Below, piece after piece: positions 11,690 through 23,055 of a DNA stretch of 64,000 nt (positions are counted from its first letter, which is position 1; each line of letters opens with the position of its first letter). Made by a program: the position numbers and the translations under genes. The DNA is taken from positions 70,696,317 to 70,760,316 of the forward strand of contig CM043701.1 of NCBI GenBank assembly GCA_023935145.1. Direction: 5' to 3'. Under the pieces are notes generated by a model that made no database searches, was not told the origin of the DNA, and saw only the letters and a list, made by a program, of their open reading frames with translations. The DNA comes from Bretschneidera sinensis (Eukaryota > Streptophyta > Magnoliopsida > Brassicales > Akaniaceae).

Positions 11690-12986
11690 AATTGAGCGTT
11701 TATCTACCTAAATAAATAAGTAAATAATCGAACTTGTTTTACTTGCAAGTGCACAAGGTCTACAGTAGCATAGTATGCAAGTGCGAGATCATTTCCACAG
11801 GGATTGGTGAATTTTGATTTAGAATTAATTTCACAAAGTAAAAATAGACAGAAATAAATATTAAGTCTAGATTGATAATGATAAGAGCATAGGGCTTTGA
11901 TATCCACCACTAATCATACTTTCCCAATAAGTAATGTGCCAACGCTCTAGCCCTACCATGAATACCTAATGGTTGTCAAGCTAAGGGCATGGTATCTACT
12001 CCTTAAGCTATTAATCTCCCTAAGCAACGAGTTAAGCATGGTATCTACTCTAACTCTTTTCCTTTTTAAGGGATTCACCATGTTGTATACTGAGTTGTTC
12101 CTTAAGAGAGCATAAGATATGTGGAAATCAACAACCACATGAGACTTAGGGTATGGTGTATACTCCCAGTTTCTCATGTTGATTAACCCAAGAATCCAGT
12201 GTGGATTTCTTTTGTTACTATCATCAGGCCCAGGACTCGGTTATCCAAATTGATCTAACTAACTAATCCATACCACATGCATACGTTGATCAGACAAACA
12301 CATATGAGGAATTCAATAAAATAGGCATTAATCAATTAAAGCATCATAACATGGCTATTTGCAAAGGCAATCAATGAATATATATATACGAAAAAGAATA
12401 ATTAGGGCTTTAATTGAGCCTTATTAAAAGTTTAGTTACACATAATAAAATAAAGGAAAGAAGAAACCCGAGAGAGCTCCATTGAAGAGTCGTCAATTCT
12501 TATGTTAAATACCCTCTGGCCTCTGGCCTCCCAAACAAAAAAAAACTAAAACTAAAAAAGGAGATCATGTTTCTGTGTTTTACAAGTCTATTTATAGGGT
12601 TCTAAGGACACCTTGAAACCCTAATTTCCAAAATAAGACCCGAACCATTATTTCTAAAACAAGTTTTGCCGATTTACTGTACATGTGCGCTCGATCGTAT
12701 ACTATTGCGCTTAAGCGCATCTACACTTGAGCCTTTTTCTTGAACGTGAGCGTAGGCTATGCTCGATCTTGGCGTGGGCACTGGGTGCTTGTGCGCTCGA
12801 TCGCACCTATTTGGTTCTAGATCTTCAGTTTTCTTCCTTAGAGCTCCAAAATATCTTTTTTTCTTCAAAGACCTATGAAAAACACATTAAACACAAAAAT
12901 GAAGTAGAATGTATTGAAATACATAAACAAAGAGCCTAACAACTATAAATTAAAGGGCTTAAATATGACTATTTAAGCACTTATCA
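11690..12986 (-). repeat. LTR-d of the Gypsy-E array (5' LTR of unit alpha)
   Basis: Full-length LTR ending CACTTATCA directly before the target duplication GTAAC (12987-12991). On the minus strand TATAAATA is at 12589-12596, with CTCGATCGCAC-type repeats at about 12686-12806. Confidence 0.85.
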
Positions 12987-13161
12987 GTAACTTCGTTCCT
13001 TCGTTTAGCTTGCTGCATTATTTTTTTCTTTTTCCCTTCTTTCTTTTTATAGTAATTTTTTATTGTTTTGTTACCTTGCATGCACAGATATAGAGATGCC
13101 TTTGGTAGATTTGCTTGTAAGCCTGTGCTAGAATCAGAATCAAACTTTTTAAATCCTTTAT

Positions 13162-13686
13162 TTGACAATCCATCTAGTCCTGAAAATGAGTGAACACGGA
13201 GATCAACCCACTAGGACCCTTCAGGATTACCTCCACCCTACACGCATAGCCACACCATCATGCATTATGTTTCTAGCTAATACTCGCCAATTGGATTTTA
13301 AAACAGGGATGATACAGTTACTCCCTACATTTCATGGTTTGGAAAATGAAAACCTATATGTGCACATTAGGGAGTTTGAGGAAGTAGTTGCTACTTTTCA
13401 TAGTCAGAATGCAACTGATGACATTGTGAGACTTAGGTTCTTTCCTTTCTCTTTGAAGGATAGAGCTAAGAGTTGGCTATACTCACTGAGACCACGATCT
13501 ATTGGGTCGTGGAATGAGATGACTCAGGTTTTCTTTAATAAATACTTTCCCCAACATAAGACCAACACTTTAAAAAGGAAAATCTCCACCTTTGCACAAA
13601 AGGATAGTGAGACTTTGTATTAGTCGTAGGAGAGATTTAAGGAGTTCTTGAGTATATGTCCTCACCATGGGTATGAGAATTGGCGC
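13162..13686 (+). pseudogene. Gypsy-1 gag, N-terminal part
   Basis: The likely start ATG is at 13186 (MSEHGDQ), with open frame upstream. The protein carries DYLHPTRIATPSCI, LLPTFHGLENENLYVHI and FPFSLKDRAKSWLYSL, a plant gypsy gag capsid domain matched by Gypsy-2 gag. Stops at about 13621 and 13627 interrupt it. The frame breaks at GGCGC (13682-13686), where Gypsy-2 inserted, and resumes at 19879. In an element, Gag would assemble the virus-like particle. Confidence 0.85.
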
Positions 13687-14984
13687 TGATGAGAGTCATA
13701 AAATGCCTCTCAATAGTGGTTAATTGTTAGCATTTTAGGATTGATCTCAGTCTTTATTGTGCTTTTATATGTTAATAACTCTGAAGTAATATTATTGGAC
13801 CACTGACTTATTTCAATGTAATTTTCAGGTACTTTAAGTTTAAAAGAGAAAGAGAAGCGATCGTTGCTTAAAAGACCGTGATCCCATGCTTCTGGAAGGA
13901 TAAGATGGACTGCTGCCTGAATTGCGATCGAGCGCACATCCCACATCGAGCAAGGTACTCTGCAGCGTATATGCAATCGAGTGCACAAGCCGTGATCAAG
14001 CGCATGTGCGATCGATCACACTCGGGCTACGATCGAGCGCACCCGGATAGTATCCCACATCGGCTAGATAACACATAGCATTCCGGGAGTTTGCCTATAT
14101 AAAGACCTACTATGCTCAGCTGAAATGATCAACCAATCGGAGCTCTTCTAAGATCATCTTCTGAGATCATTCGAGAGTGACTCTAGAAGGCCTTTAGGAG
14201 TAAATCCAAAGGGCCTTTAAGAGGAATCCAAATATAAAATTTGGAGGGCAAGCTAAGGATGATCGTTGAGAGGCCGGAGGCAACTCAATGAGGCATGAGC
14301 TCCATGGCCGGCTAGTCTCCAAGCAAGGCAAATGGATGATTCCCTAGGTGTAATTGTTCTTATTTTAGTTTATTTGGTTCAGTTGTAGTTGGATATTATT
14401 TTCGTTAAACATTGTTATGTTTTATTCTTAATTTAATTAGTAGATTTATTATAACTCCGGTGATTACATGCTTATTTTCCATATAAGTTCAGTCATGCTT
14501 TTCTTATGTGTACCTATTTGGGTGTGATTGAGTCCGGTAGATCTCTTTTATAGATTTTTCCATTGCTGCGGTATTGTCATTAGATATATCGTCGTCTTTT
14601 GATAATTTATAAGTTGGGTCATGTGTGCTTAAAAGTAGAGAATAATTCATAACAATTACATTAGGATTTATAATTGCGCTTTAATTGAATATATGCCGAT
14701 TGCTTGTTTGGGACGTGAAACTAGCAATCGAGATAAAAAACAACTGAATCAAGTTAGGATTAAAGCACCAAGTCTAGGGAAGATTTTCGGAACCTTGTCA
14801 TTCTTAATTATATTTCCAAACCTATTCACACAATTACCCTTTTTCTCAAACAAACTCAGATTCATTTAATCTTTTATCGTTTGTGTTGAGGTTTACACCT
14901 TCTTTTGTAATTAACTTGTTTCCCTGTGGAATCGACACCCCAAAACTATACTACAACTACCGTGTTATGTTTTGGGCGTAATCA
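13687..14984 (+). repeat. Gypsy-2 5' LTR
   Basis: Runs from TGATGAGAGTC to GGGCGTAATCA. The TATA box TATATAAA is at 14096-14103. Upstream (13921-14045) are tandem TGCGATCGAGCGCA-type repeats, the reverse complement of the motif in the E-family U3, followed by TATCCCACATCGGCT. The U5 end resembles that of Gypsy-1. Confidence 0.9.
14096..14103 (+). promoter_or_regulatory. Gypsy-2 5' LTR TATA box
   Basis: TATATAAA, conserved at 18984-18991 in the 3' LTR, placed downstream of the CGATCG-rich repeats as expected for a U3 promoter. Confidence 0.7.
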
Positions 14985-14989
14985 AATTT

Positions 14990-15007
14990 TGGCGTCGTTG
15001 CCGAGGA
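14990..15007 (+). other. Gypsy-2 primer-binding site
   Basis: TGGCGTCGTTGCCGAGGA lies five bases after the 5' LTR and is the same class of site as in Gypsy-1. The leader runs to the gag start at 15321. Confidence 0.8.
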
Positions 15008-15320
15008 GATGCGCTTAAGTACAAAGAAGATTGTCAACTTTTGACATGATGATAGAAGAATTGTAAATATTTTTCTTTTCAATAGTTTGTAAATACGGTA
15101 ATATTATTTCTTTACCTTAGTTTTGATTTTCTGATTTACTTTGTTTTATTTATATCCCCTCTGATTCATTTGGTGTATGCTTAGACTGAGAGATTTGCGA
15201 GGTTGATTCATTAGAGGACCTGAACTAGAATTACCTTCTCCTTCCGAGTCTGATAGTGAAATCTCGCTTAGATCAACCAATAGTGGAAACCCAAGTGAGA
15301 ATTTAGAGGATTGTGTTAAC

Positions 15321-16757
15321 ATGGCTGATAACCATAATGAGAATGTTGCTAGGACATTTCAGGATTACCTCCACCCTACACGCACAGCCACACCATCATG
15401 CATCATGTTTCGAGCCAACACTTTCCAATTAGATCTTAAACCAGGGATGATTCAATTACTCCCTACATTTCATGGCTTGGACAATGAAAACCCATATGTG
15501 CACATTAGAGAGTTTGAGGAAATAATCGCGACTTTTCATAGTCAAGATGAAACCGATGACATTGTGAGGCTTAAGTTCTTTCCTTTCGCTTTGAAAGATA
15601 GAGCTAAGAGTTGGCTATACTCACTAAGACCATGATCTATTGGGTCGTGGACTGAGATGACTCGGGTTTTCTTTAACAAATACTTTCCCCAACATAAGAC
15701 CAACGCTTTGAAAAGGCAAATCTCCACCTTTGCACAAAAGGATAGTGAGACCTTATATCAGTCTTGAAAAAGATTTAAGGAGTTATTGAGTATGTGCCCT
15801 CACCATGGGTATAAGAGTTGGCGCTTGGTGAGCTATTTTTATGAGGGACTTACATATAGAGAGTGCCAATTCGTAGAGATGATGTGTAATGGTGGGTTCT
15901 TGTAGAAAGACCCCGATGAGGCTCTTGAATACCTCAATGAGCTTGCTGAGAAAGCTCATACATGGACTAGACCTAGTGCTACTGAAAGCACGAGTAGGTC
16001 ACGACCTATAGGAAACCCCAGTGGTGGAGGGATATACCATCTTAGGGAAGAAGACAATCTGAAAGCTAAGGTCAAACTGCTCACTAGGGAGATAGAAGCA
16101 TTGAAAACTAAGGGCTCAAAGCAAACACATGCGGCCAATCATGCCGAGTCTTTAGAGTCGTGTTTTGTGTGTGGCGGGGTAGATCATCTGCTCCAAGAAT
16201 GCCCCACATTTGCTGATATGAGAGGGTTGTATGAGGAACAATGTAATGCCTTAGGCATGTACAAGAAGCCTTTTGCACCTTTCTCTAACACTTATAATCC
16301 GAGGTGGCGAAATCACCCCTACTTCAGCTGGAAATCTGAAAACCAGCATGCACAGCCCCCTAGATCATCCCCTGCACCTTATCATACACCCTCATCCTCT
16401 AGGAACTCGCTAAAAGACACCTTACAGGCCTTTATAGAGGCACAAGGTAAGACAAACCAAAGGTTTGAGGCATTATTTACGCAGGTGATGGAAGAGCATA
16501 AAGAAATTAAGAGCCAAGTGTCTAAATTAATGAGCTACTTGAGTGTGACTAAGCAAGGTAAGTTCCCTACTCAAGCTCAGTCCACATCCCATGGTCAGCA
16601 TCTGGCGCAACAGAATTTGAAGGAGGCAAATACTATTAAGACAGTAAGTGGTAAGTCCTTACACATCCCAACAACGAAGAAATCAGAGGATGTGGACGAA
16701 AGCCACCAAGCATACATGATGGATTCATGGAAAAGGTCCAGTACCTCAATCCATTAG
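15321..16757 (+). pseudogene. Gypsy-2 gag
   Basis: One frame from MADNHNEN with in-frame stops near 15636, 15766 and 15906, but no frameshift. Residues about 15-105 form the capsid domain (LLPTFHGLDNENPYVHI, FPFALKDRAKSW). The zinc knuckle CFVCGGVDHLLQEC (C-x2-C-x4-H-x4-C) lies near 16164. After it comes a low-complexity Pro/Ser and Gln-rich tail. Two of the three stops sit where Arg/Gln-type codons are expected. It would bind and package element RNA if restored, but as it stands it is broken. Confidence 0.85.
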
Positions 16758-18553
16758 AGTCAACCCTCACTCATGGCTTCACTAGAGCATAAATCGAGCC
16801 AAAATTTGCAGATGTTACTGATGACATCCTTGAGGCCCCTCCTAAGCATAGAAGCACCAAATTTGGCAATGAAGCAGTGACGGGTGCATTCAACCTATGT
16901 CTTTCTAGGAGAAAATAAGAGTGTATGGCTGAAGACGTAAAACTTAGCGCTCATGGGAGGCAGCCCACAATGTATCCTTTTATTTTTATTGCTTTTCGTA
17001 TTTCTTTTTTTTCTTGTTTATTATTATTATTTTGTTGTTTTCCAGTTTTATTTTAGTATTTATTTTTCAGGGACAAATAAACGAAGCAGTTCAAATGATT
17101 ATGCACAACTTTCAACTCCACGCACCGTTGGTTAAAAAAGGAGTTTCCTTAACTTTTGTTTTTTTTTTCATTGAGGACAATGCTTATCTTAAGTTGGGGG
17201 TGGAAGATATACATTTCTTATTGCATATCATTGAACTACTTGGTGTCATTTTTGTTTGTTTTTAGCATGCTTGGTGTTTGCCTTAGAGTTAATTTAGATG
17301 TCAATGATATAAACTTAATTGAGATAACATATAGCATTTAGAAGAAGTTAAATCTTGCTTCAGTTTAAAATTAATTTAAGCATCAATCTTTATTTGGTTA
17401 GAGACTCTAGTTTGTGGTAAGATTGTATGATTAGTCGTAAACATTTAGAAAAGTTCTATGTGTGGTTATTTTGTGAATATTTTTGCGGTCTCGACAAGCT
17501 CTAGAACTTACTTGATAACCACTTGAGGCGAATTCCTAGAATGCACACTACTTAGGATATGATATAGGCCATTTTTGAACCGTTTGAGCCTTTCAAACTT
17601 ATCATTAGTCACCTATTTGAGCCTTTTTCTTGAAAAGAAAAATTGAGCCTTGTTTTTTTCGATAAACCATTTATTTACCTTTATGAGCCTAAAAATATTT
17701 TTATCCTTACCTTTCTTTTAAAAGAACTTAGTTATATACATGTTGTGAGAAGCACTTAAAAGGAGTAAGGGTGGAAATATGAAAAAATATCACTACCACA
17801 ACCCAAGTCCATTAAAGGAGATAAGTTGGGGGTTGTGGAAAAGATAAGAAAAAAAATAATGAAAAAGAAGATGAATGGTTATGTGCCAAAATAAAAAATA
17901 AAAAAAATGAATTATGGCAAAGAAAGAAGAAAGAAAGAAAAAGAAAAGAAAAAATGGTGATTTGTTGAAAGAAATGCTCGAAAAATGGTTCAAAGAGTTG
18001 GGTGTGGAAGTAAAGGTTATCAAGTGCTTAAAGTGATTGTGTTTAAAGCTAAGAGAGTGAATTCTTTTACTTGTGAATCTTTCCCATTCTTCTTTAGCCT
18101 TTATCTTAGCCTAACGTTACAAGCTTATTAAAGACCTTTTTATCCAATGTAATGTGATTTTTCTACAATAGTGGAGAGTGGTTTGAAATGTAAGCATATG
18201 GAGCTTATTTTTGTGATTGACGTAACGCTATTTATTATGTTTTTAGAGACCAAGATTTGTATTCATGAATGTTATGCATAAAATCATCTGGATGTTTGGA
18301 TTAATGGTTTATGGTAAGATGGATGTTAAGAGTCAATAACAATTTTAAGATTGATGTTTGGATTACTTTTGGATTTGGGTGAAATTTAATGATTCTTTGT
18401 GCCGTGTGTTTTGTGCAATTTTTGAGAAAAAAATGAGAATTACTCTTGGTTAACACTAATATTGCTTTTCATTTACTTTGATTCCCACCATAGAATTCAT
18501 CTCTTAGTTTCGCTTGAATTGCTAGGGACTAGCAATAAGCTAGTTGGGGGATG
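16758..18553 (+). other. Gypsy-2 pol remnant and 3' noncoding region
   Basis: 16775-16920 resembles the protease-RT linker of unit alpha (STKFGNEAVTGAFNLCLS). At ~16915 the sequence jumps straight to what looks like the pol C-terminus (AEDVKLSAHGRQP). RT through integrase is missing. Downstream are an A/T- and purine-rich noncoding stretch, G-rich tracts near 17195 and 18545, and an A/G run at 17880-17955. No further gene is supported. Confidence 0.7.
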
Positions 18554-19873
18554 TGATGAGAGTCATAAAATGCCTCTCAACAGTGGTTAATTGTTAGCAT
18601 TTTAGGATTGATCTCGGTCTTTATTGTGCTTTTATATGTTAATAACTCTAAAGTAATATTATTGGACCACTGACTTATTTCAGTGTAATTTTCAGGTACT
18701 TTAAGTTTAAAAGAGAAAGAGAAGCGATCGTTGCTTAAAAGACCAAGATCCCATGCTTCTGGAAGGACAAGATGGACTGCTGCCTGAATTGCGATCGAGC
18801 ACACAAGCAGTGCGATCGAGCGCACATCCTACATCGAGCAAGGTACTCTGCAGCGTATATGCGATCGAGCGCACAAGCCGAGATCGAGCACATGTGCGAT
18901 CAATCGCACTCGGGCTGCGATCGAGTGCACCCAGACAGTATCCCACATCGACTAGATAACACATAGCATTCTGGGAGTTTTCCTATATAAAGACCTACTC
19001 TGCTCAGCTGAAATGATCAACCAATCGAAGCTCTTCTAAGATCATCTTCAGAGATCATTAGAGAGTGACTCTAGAGGGCCTTTCAGAGTAAATCCAGAGA
19101 GCCTTTAAGAGGAATCCGAAGTATAAAATTTGGAGGGCAAGCTGAGGATGATTGTTGAGAGGCCGGAGGCAACTCAAGGAGGCATGAGCTCCATGGTCGG
19201 CTAGTCTCCAAGCAAGGCGAAGGGATGAATCCCTAGGTGTAGTTGTTCTTTTTTTCCTTTATTTGGTTCAGTTGTAGTTGGATATTATTTTCGTTAAACA
19301 TTGTTATGTTTTATTCTTAATTTAGTTAGTAGATTTATTATAACTCCGGTGATTACATGTTTCTTTTCCATATAAGTTCAATCATGCTTTTCTTATGTGT
19401 ACTTCTTTGGGTGTGATTGAGTCCGGTAGATCTCTTTTATAGATTTGTCTATTGTTGCGGTATTGTTGTTAGATATATCGTCGTTTTTTGATAATTTATA
19501 AGTTGGGTCATGTGTGCTTAAAAGTAGAGAATAATTCATAACAATTACATTAGGATTTATAATTGCGCTTTAATTGAATATATACCGATTGCCTATTTGG
19601 GACGTGAAACTAGCAATCGAGATAAAAAACAACTAAATCAAGTTAAAATTAAAGCAACGAGCCTAGGGAGGATTTTCGGAACCTTGTCATTCTTAATTAT
19701 ATTTCCAAACCTATTCACACAATTACCCTTTTTCTCAAACAAACTCAGATTCATTTAATCTTTTATCGTTTGTGTTGAGGTTTACACCTTCTTTTGTAAT
19801 TAACTTGTTTCCCTGTGGAATCGACACCCCAAAACTATACTACAACTACCGCGTTATGTTTTGGGCGTAATCA
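18554..19873 (+). repeat. Gypsy-2 3' LTR
   Basis: Starts TGATGAGAGTC after a GTTGGGGGATG polypurine tract and ends CGTAATCA before GGCAC. It is very similar to the 5' LTR, with an extra ~20 bases in the GCGATCGAGCGCA repeat zone (18790-18930). TATATAAA is at 18984-18991. Confidence 0.9.
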
Positions 19874-19878
19874 GGCAC

Positions 19879-20541
19879 TTAGTGAGCTATTTTTATGAGG
19901 AACTTACACCTAGAGAACGCCAATTTGTGGAGATGATGTGTAATGGTGAGTCCTTACAGAAAGATCCTGATGAGGCCATAAAATGCCTCAATGAGCTTGC
20001 TGAAAAAGCTCACACTTGGACTGGACCTAGTGCTACTAAGAGCACAAATAGGTCACGTTCTGCAGTAAACCTAAATGGTGGTGGAATTTACCATCTCAGG
20101 GAAGAGGATAACCTAAAGGCTAAGGTCAAGATGCTCACTAAGGAGCTAGATGTGTTAAAGACTAAGGACTTAAAGCCCACACACGTGGCTAATCATACAG
20201 AATCTTTTGGACCATGTTTTGTGTGTGACAAGGTAGGTCATCTCGCTCAAGAGTGTCCCACATTTGTTGAGATAAGAGGGATGTATGAAGAACAATGTAA
20301 TGCCTTAGGTATATATAAGAAGCCTTTTTCACCTTTCTCTGATACCTATATTTCGGGGTGGTGCAATCACCCCAATTTTAGCTGTAAGTCTGAAAACCAG
20401 CCACTTGCACAACCCCTTAGATTATATCCTGCACCATATCATGCACCTTCATCTTCTAGGAGTCCTTTAGAAGACACTTTGCATGCTTTTATTGAGGCAC
20501 AGGGTAAGACTAACCAAAAATGTGAATCTTTGATTACGTAA
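19879..20541 (+). pseudogene. Gypsy-1 gag, C-terminal part
   Basis: It resumes the Gypsy-1 gag exactly after the Gypsy-2 target duplication (LVSYFYEELTPRERQFVEMM). The zinc knuckle CFVCDKVGHLAQEC lies near 20215. A stop at 20539-20541 and a one-base loss just after it, by comparison with Gypsy-2, shift the frame into the protease reading frame. Confidence 0.85.
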
Positions 20542-20573
20542 GTTATTGAAGAAATAAGGAGATAAAGAGCTAA

Positions 20574-21778
20574 GTGTCCAAATTGATGAGCTCCTTAAGT
20601 GTGAATGAGCGAGGTAAGTTCCCTTCTCAAGCTCAGTCCACAGCCCATGGTCAACACATGGTGCAAAAGAATCTGAAGGATGTGAATGCCATTGTGACAC
20701 GAAGTGGTAAGTCATTACATATCCCAACAATGAACAAATTAGAGGATGTGGAAAAGGGTCAAGATAGTAGTGATGCCAAGTTGCCCAAGCGAACTTTGGA
20801 TCTAAACAATGAAATCCTAGAGAATCTAAGGCAAGTAAAAATCAATCTTTCTCTTTTGTATGTGATTAAACAAGTTCCTACTTATGCAAAAGTTCTCAAG
20901 AATTTATGTACAATTAAGAGGAAGCACCATGTGAAGAAGACAATGTTCCCGACAAAGCAAGTTAGTGCTCTAATTGAGCAGCAAATTCCTCCCAAGTACA
21001 AGGATCTTGGTTGTCCAACCATTGCATGCAGCATTAGAAATCATGAGGTTGGGCAAGCTTTGCTAGATTTAGGAGCTAGCGTGAATCTAATGCTATATTC
21101 TATTTATTTGCAGTTGGGGTTGGGGTTGGGAGAAATCAAACCAACCACTGTGGTATTGAAATTAGCTGACCGTTCAGTCAAAGTACCCCGGGGTGTGATA
21201 GAGGATGTTCTAATTCAACTTGACAAATTTTGTTATCCTGTTGATTTCCTAATCCTTGACACTAGCTCTGTTGTTGATACTACATCTAAAATTCCTTTGA
21301 TTTTAGGTAGGCCTTTCCTTGCCACTACTAATGCTTTTATTAATTGCAAGAATGGGCTTATAAAGCTGTCTTTTGGAAACATGACCCTCGAGGTGAATAT
21401 CTTCCATATTGCAAAATAGCCAGAAGATGATGACGAGAGCCACCAAACATACATGACTGACTCACTCATGGATAGGGGAGTTTCTATAACTCATGATCTT
21501 GATCCCTTTGAGTATTTTCTTGTTAATTCTGAGTTTTATTCTATCCGTGATCCATCTGATGTAGTTGATATTTGTGCTATTTTTGATAGAACTTAGGATT
21601 ATGACACTCGAGCATGGCAACCGAAGTTTGAGGAGTTGCTTGAGAGAAGTGAAAAACAAATTCCTTCAAGTGTGGAAACACCCAAAGTTGAATTGAAGCC
21701 TTTACCTAAGGGTTTAAAGCATGTTTTCCTTGGTCCAAGTGATACTTTTCCTGTTATTATCTCATTTGAATTGTCTGA
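20574..21778 (+). pseudogene. Gypsy-1 protease and protease-RT linker
   Basis: Residues around 160-260 form a retroviral-type aspartic protease: LDLGASVNLM as the flap-side active-site motif and PLILGRPFLATTNAF near the end. A stop at 21417-21419 and another at about 21594 interrupt the linker, which otherwise stays in frame through LKPLPKGLKHVFLGPSDTFPV. It is cut at TCTGA (21774-21778) by Gypsy-E3 and continues at 26938. Confidence 0.85.
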
Positions 21779-23055
21779 TGTTGAGCGAAAATATACCTAA
21801 ATAAATAAGTAAATAATCGCACTCGTTTTACTTGCAAGTGCACAAGGTCAACTTAGTAGTATAGTGTTCGAAAGCAAGATCATCTCCACAGGGATTGCTG
21901 AATTTCTTTTTAGAATTATATTCGCAATGTAAAAAGATAGAAATAATAAAAGAGTTGATTTTGATAAAGATAAAATAATAAAGATAAAGGCGTAGGGACT
22001 TGATATCCACCACTAATCATGCTACCACAATAAAACAGTATGCCAATGCTTTACTCATGTCATGAATACCTAATGTTTGTCAACCTAAGGGCATGGTATC
22101 TACTCTAACTCTTTTCTGTCACAAGGGATTCAACCTGGTGTATGCTGAGTTATTCCTTAAGAGAGCATAGGATTTGTGGAAATCGACAACCATACGGGAC
22201 CTAGGGCATGGTATCTACTCCTAGTTTCCCATGTTGATTAACCCAAGAATCCAGTGTGGATAGCTTTTGTTACTAATGTCAGACCCAGGACTCGGTCATC
22301 CAAATTGATCTAACTAACAAGTCCATACCACATGCACATATTGATCAGACATATACATATGAGGAATTTAAATAAAAGCAGGTATTAATCAAGTTAAGTA
22401 ACACAACATAAATATCGCAAAGGTGCTAATACTAAATTTATTAAGTAAACATAATTAGGGCTTCAACCAAGCCCTTACTAAAAGTTAAGTATACATAATA
22501 AAAATAAAGGAAAGAAGAAACCAGAGAGAAGAGTCGTCAATTCTCCTCCACAATTTCCTTCTCTAAGCTAAAAGCAAAAAAAAATGTTCTCTAAGTTGTG
22601 ATCTAAGAAGTCATTCTTTGTGTGTGCTTTACAAGTGTATTTATAGGGCTTGAGTAGTCCTAGAAGGCTCATGAGTTCCTAAACTTTCCTAAAACACAAA
22701 ACTCCTTTATTTCCAAAATAGGGTTCTGTAGTTTACTGTTCAAGCCCGTACATGTGCGCTCTATCGCATGCGTCTTGCACTCGATCGCATTGCCGCGCTC
22801 GATCCTTCATGTGTGCGAACGATTGCATGTGCGCTCGATCGCATGCAGTAGTGGGATCGATCGCATTTTGATCAGAAGCTGCTCCAGGATTTCCAGGCTT
22901 CTTCCCTTAAGTGCCAAAACTGCTTCCTTTTTCTCCAAGACCTACAAAAACATGTGAAACACACAAAATGAAGTAAAACAGACTAAAATATATAGACAAA
23001 GAGCTTAACACATGTAAATTAAGGGGCTTAAATATGAATATTTAAGCACTTCTCA
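21779..23055 (-). repeat. Gypsy-E3 left LTR (3' LTR in element orientation)
   Basis: TGTTGAGCG to CACTTCTCA, followed by a C/A-rich tract (23056-23068) that reads as a GTTTGGGGGTG polypurine tract on the minus strand. It is 48 bases shorter than the right LTR because the piece between two GGCATGGTATCTACTC repeats is missing near 22090-22110. Minus-strand TATAAATA is at 22638-22645. Confidence 0.9.

Larger units (their letters stand above)
486..12986 (-). mobile_element. Gypsy-E array: two nonautonomous minus-strand gypsy units with four LTRs
   Basis: The block is bracketed by the 5-bp target duplication GTAAC (481-485 and 12987-12991) within the Gypsy-1 leader. From right to left it reads LTR-d, internal alpha, LTR-c, internal beta, LTR-b and LTR-a. 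LTR-a resembles LTR-d, and LTR-b resembles LTR-c. LTR-a lacks its last ~50 bases and abuts LTR-b exactly at 1797/1798, and LTR-c runs into internal alpha with its end and polypurine tract missing. This fits either insertion of beta at the alpha 3' LTR followed by small deletions, or unequal LTR recombination. Both internal regions lack RT and integrase. Confidence 0.8.
13687..19873 (+). mobile_element. Gypsy-2: complete nonautonomous gypsy element inserted in Gypsy-1 gag
   Basis: Two LTRs (13687-14984, 18554-19873), a primer site, a gag region and a polypurine tract (about 18543-18553) define it. The target duplication is GGCGC (13682-13686) and GGCAC (19874-19878), one mismatch. The homologous uninterrupted site is visible in the Gypsy-2 gag itself, GGCGCTTGGTGAGC near 15829. 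RT and integrase are absent. Gag is close to Gypsy-1 gag, so the two are related families. Confidence 0.9.

Noticed and set aside
13918..14045. CRISPR or satellite interpretation of the evenly spaced CGATCG repeats
   Set aside because: Confined to U3 of LTRs, few copies, diverged and in eukaryotic retroelements.
17793..18023. Phe/Ser-rich minus-strand frame in Gypsy-2
   Set aside because: Shadow of the A/G-rich noncoding tract; no homologous frame elsewhere in the window.
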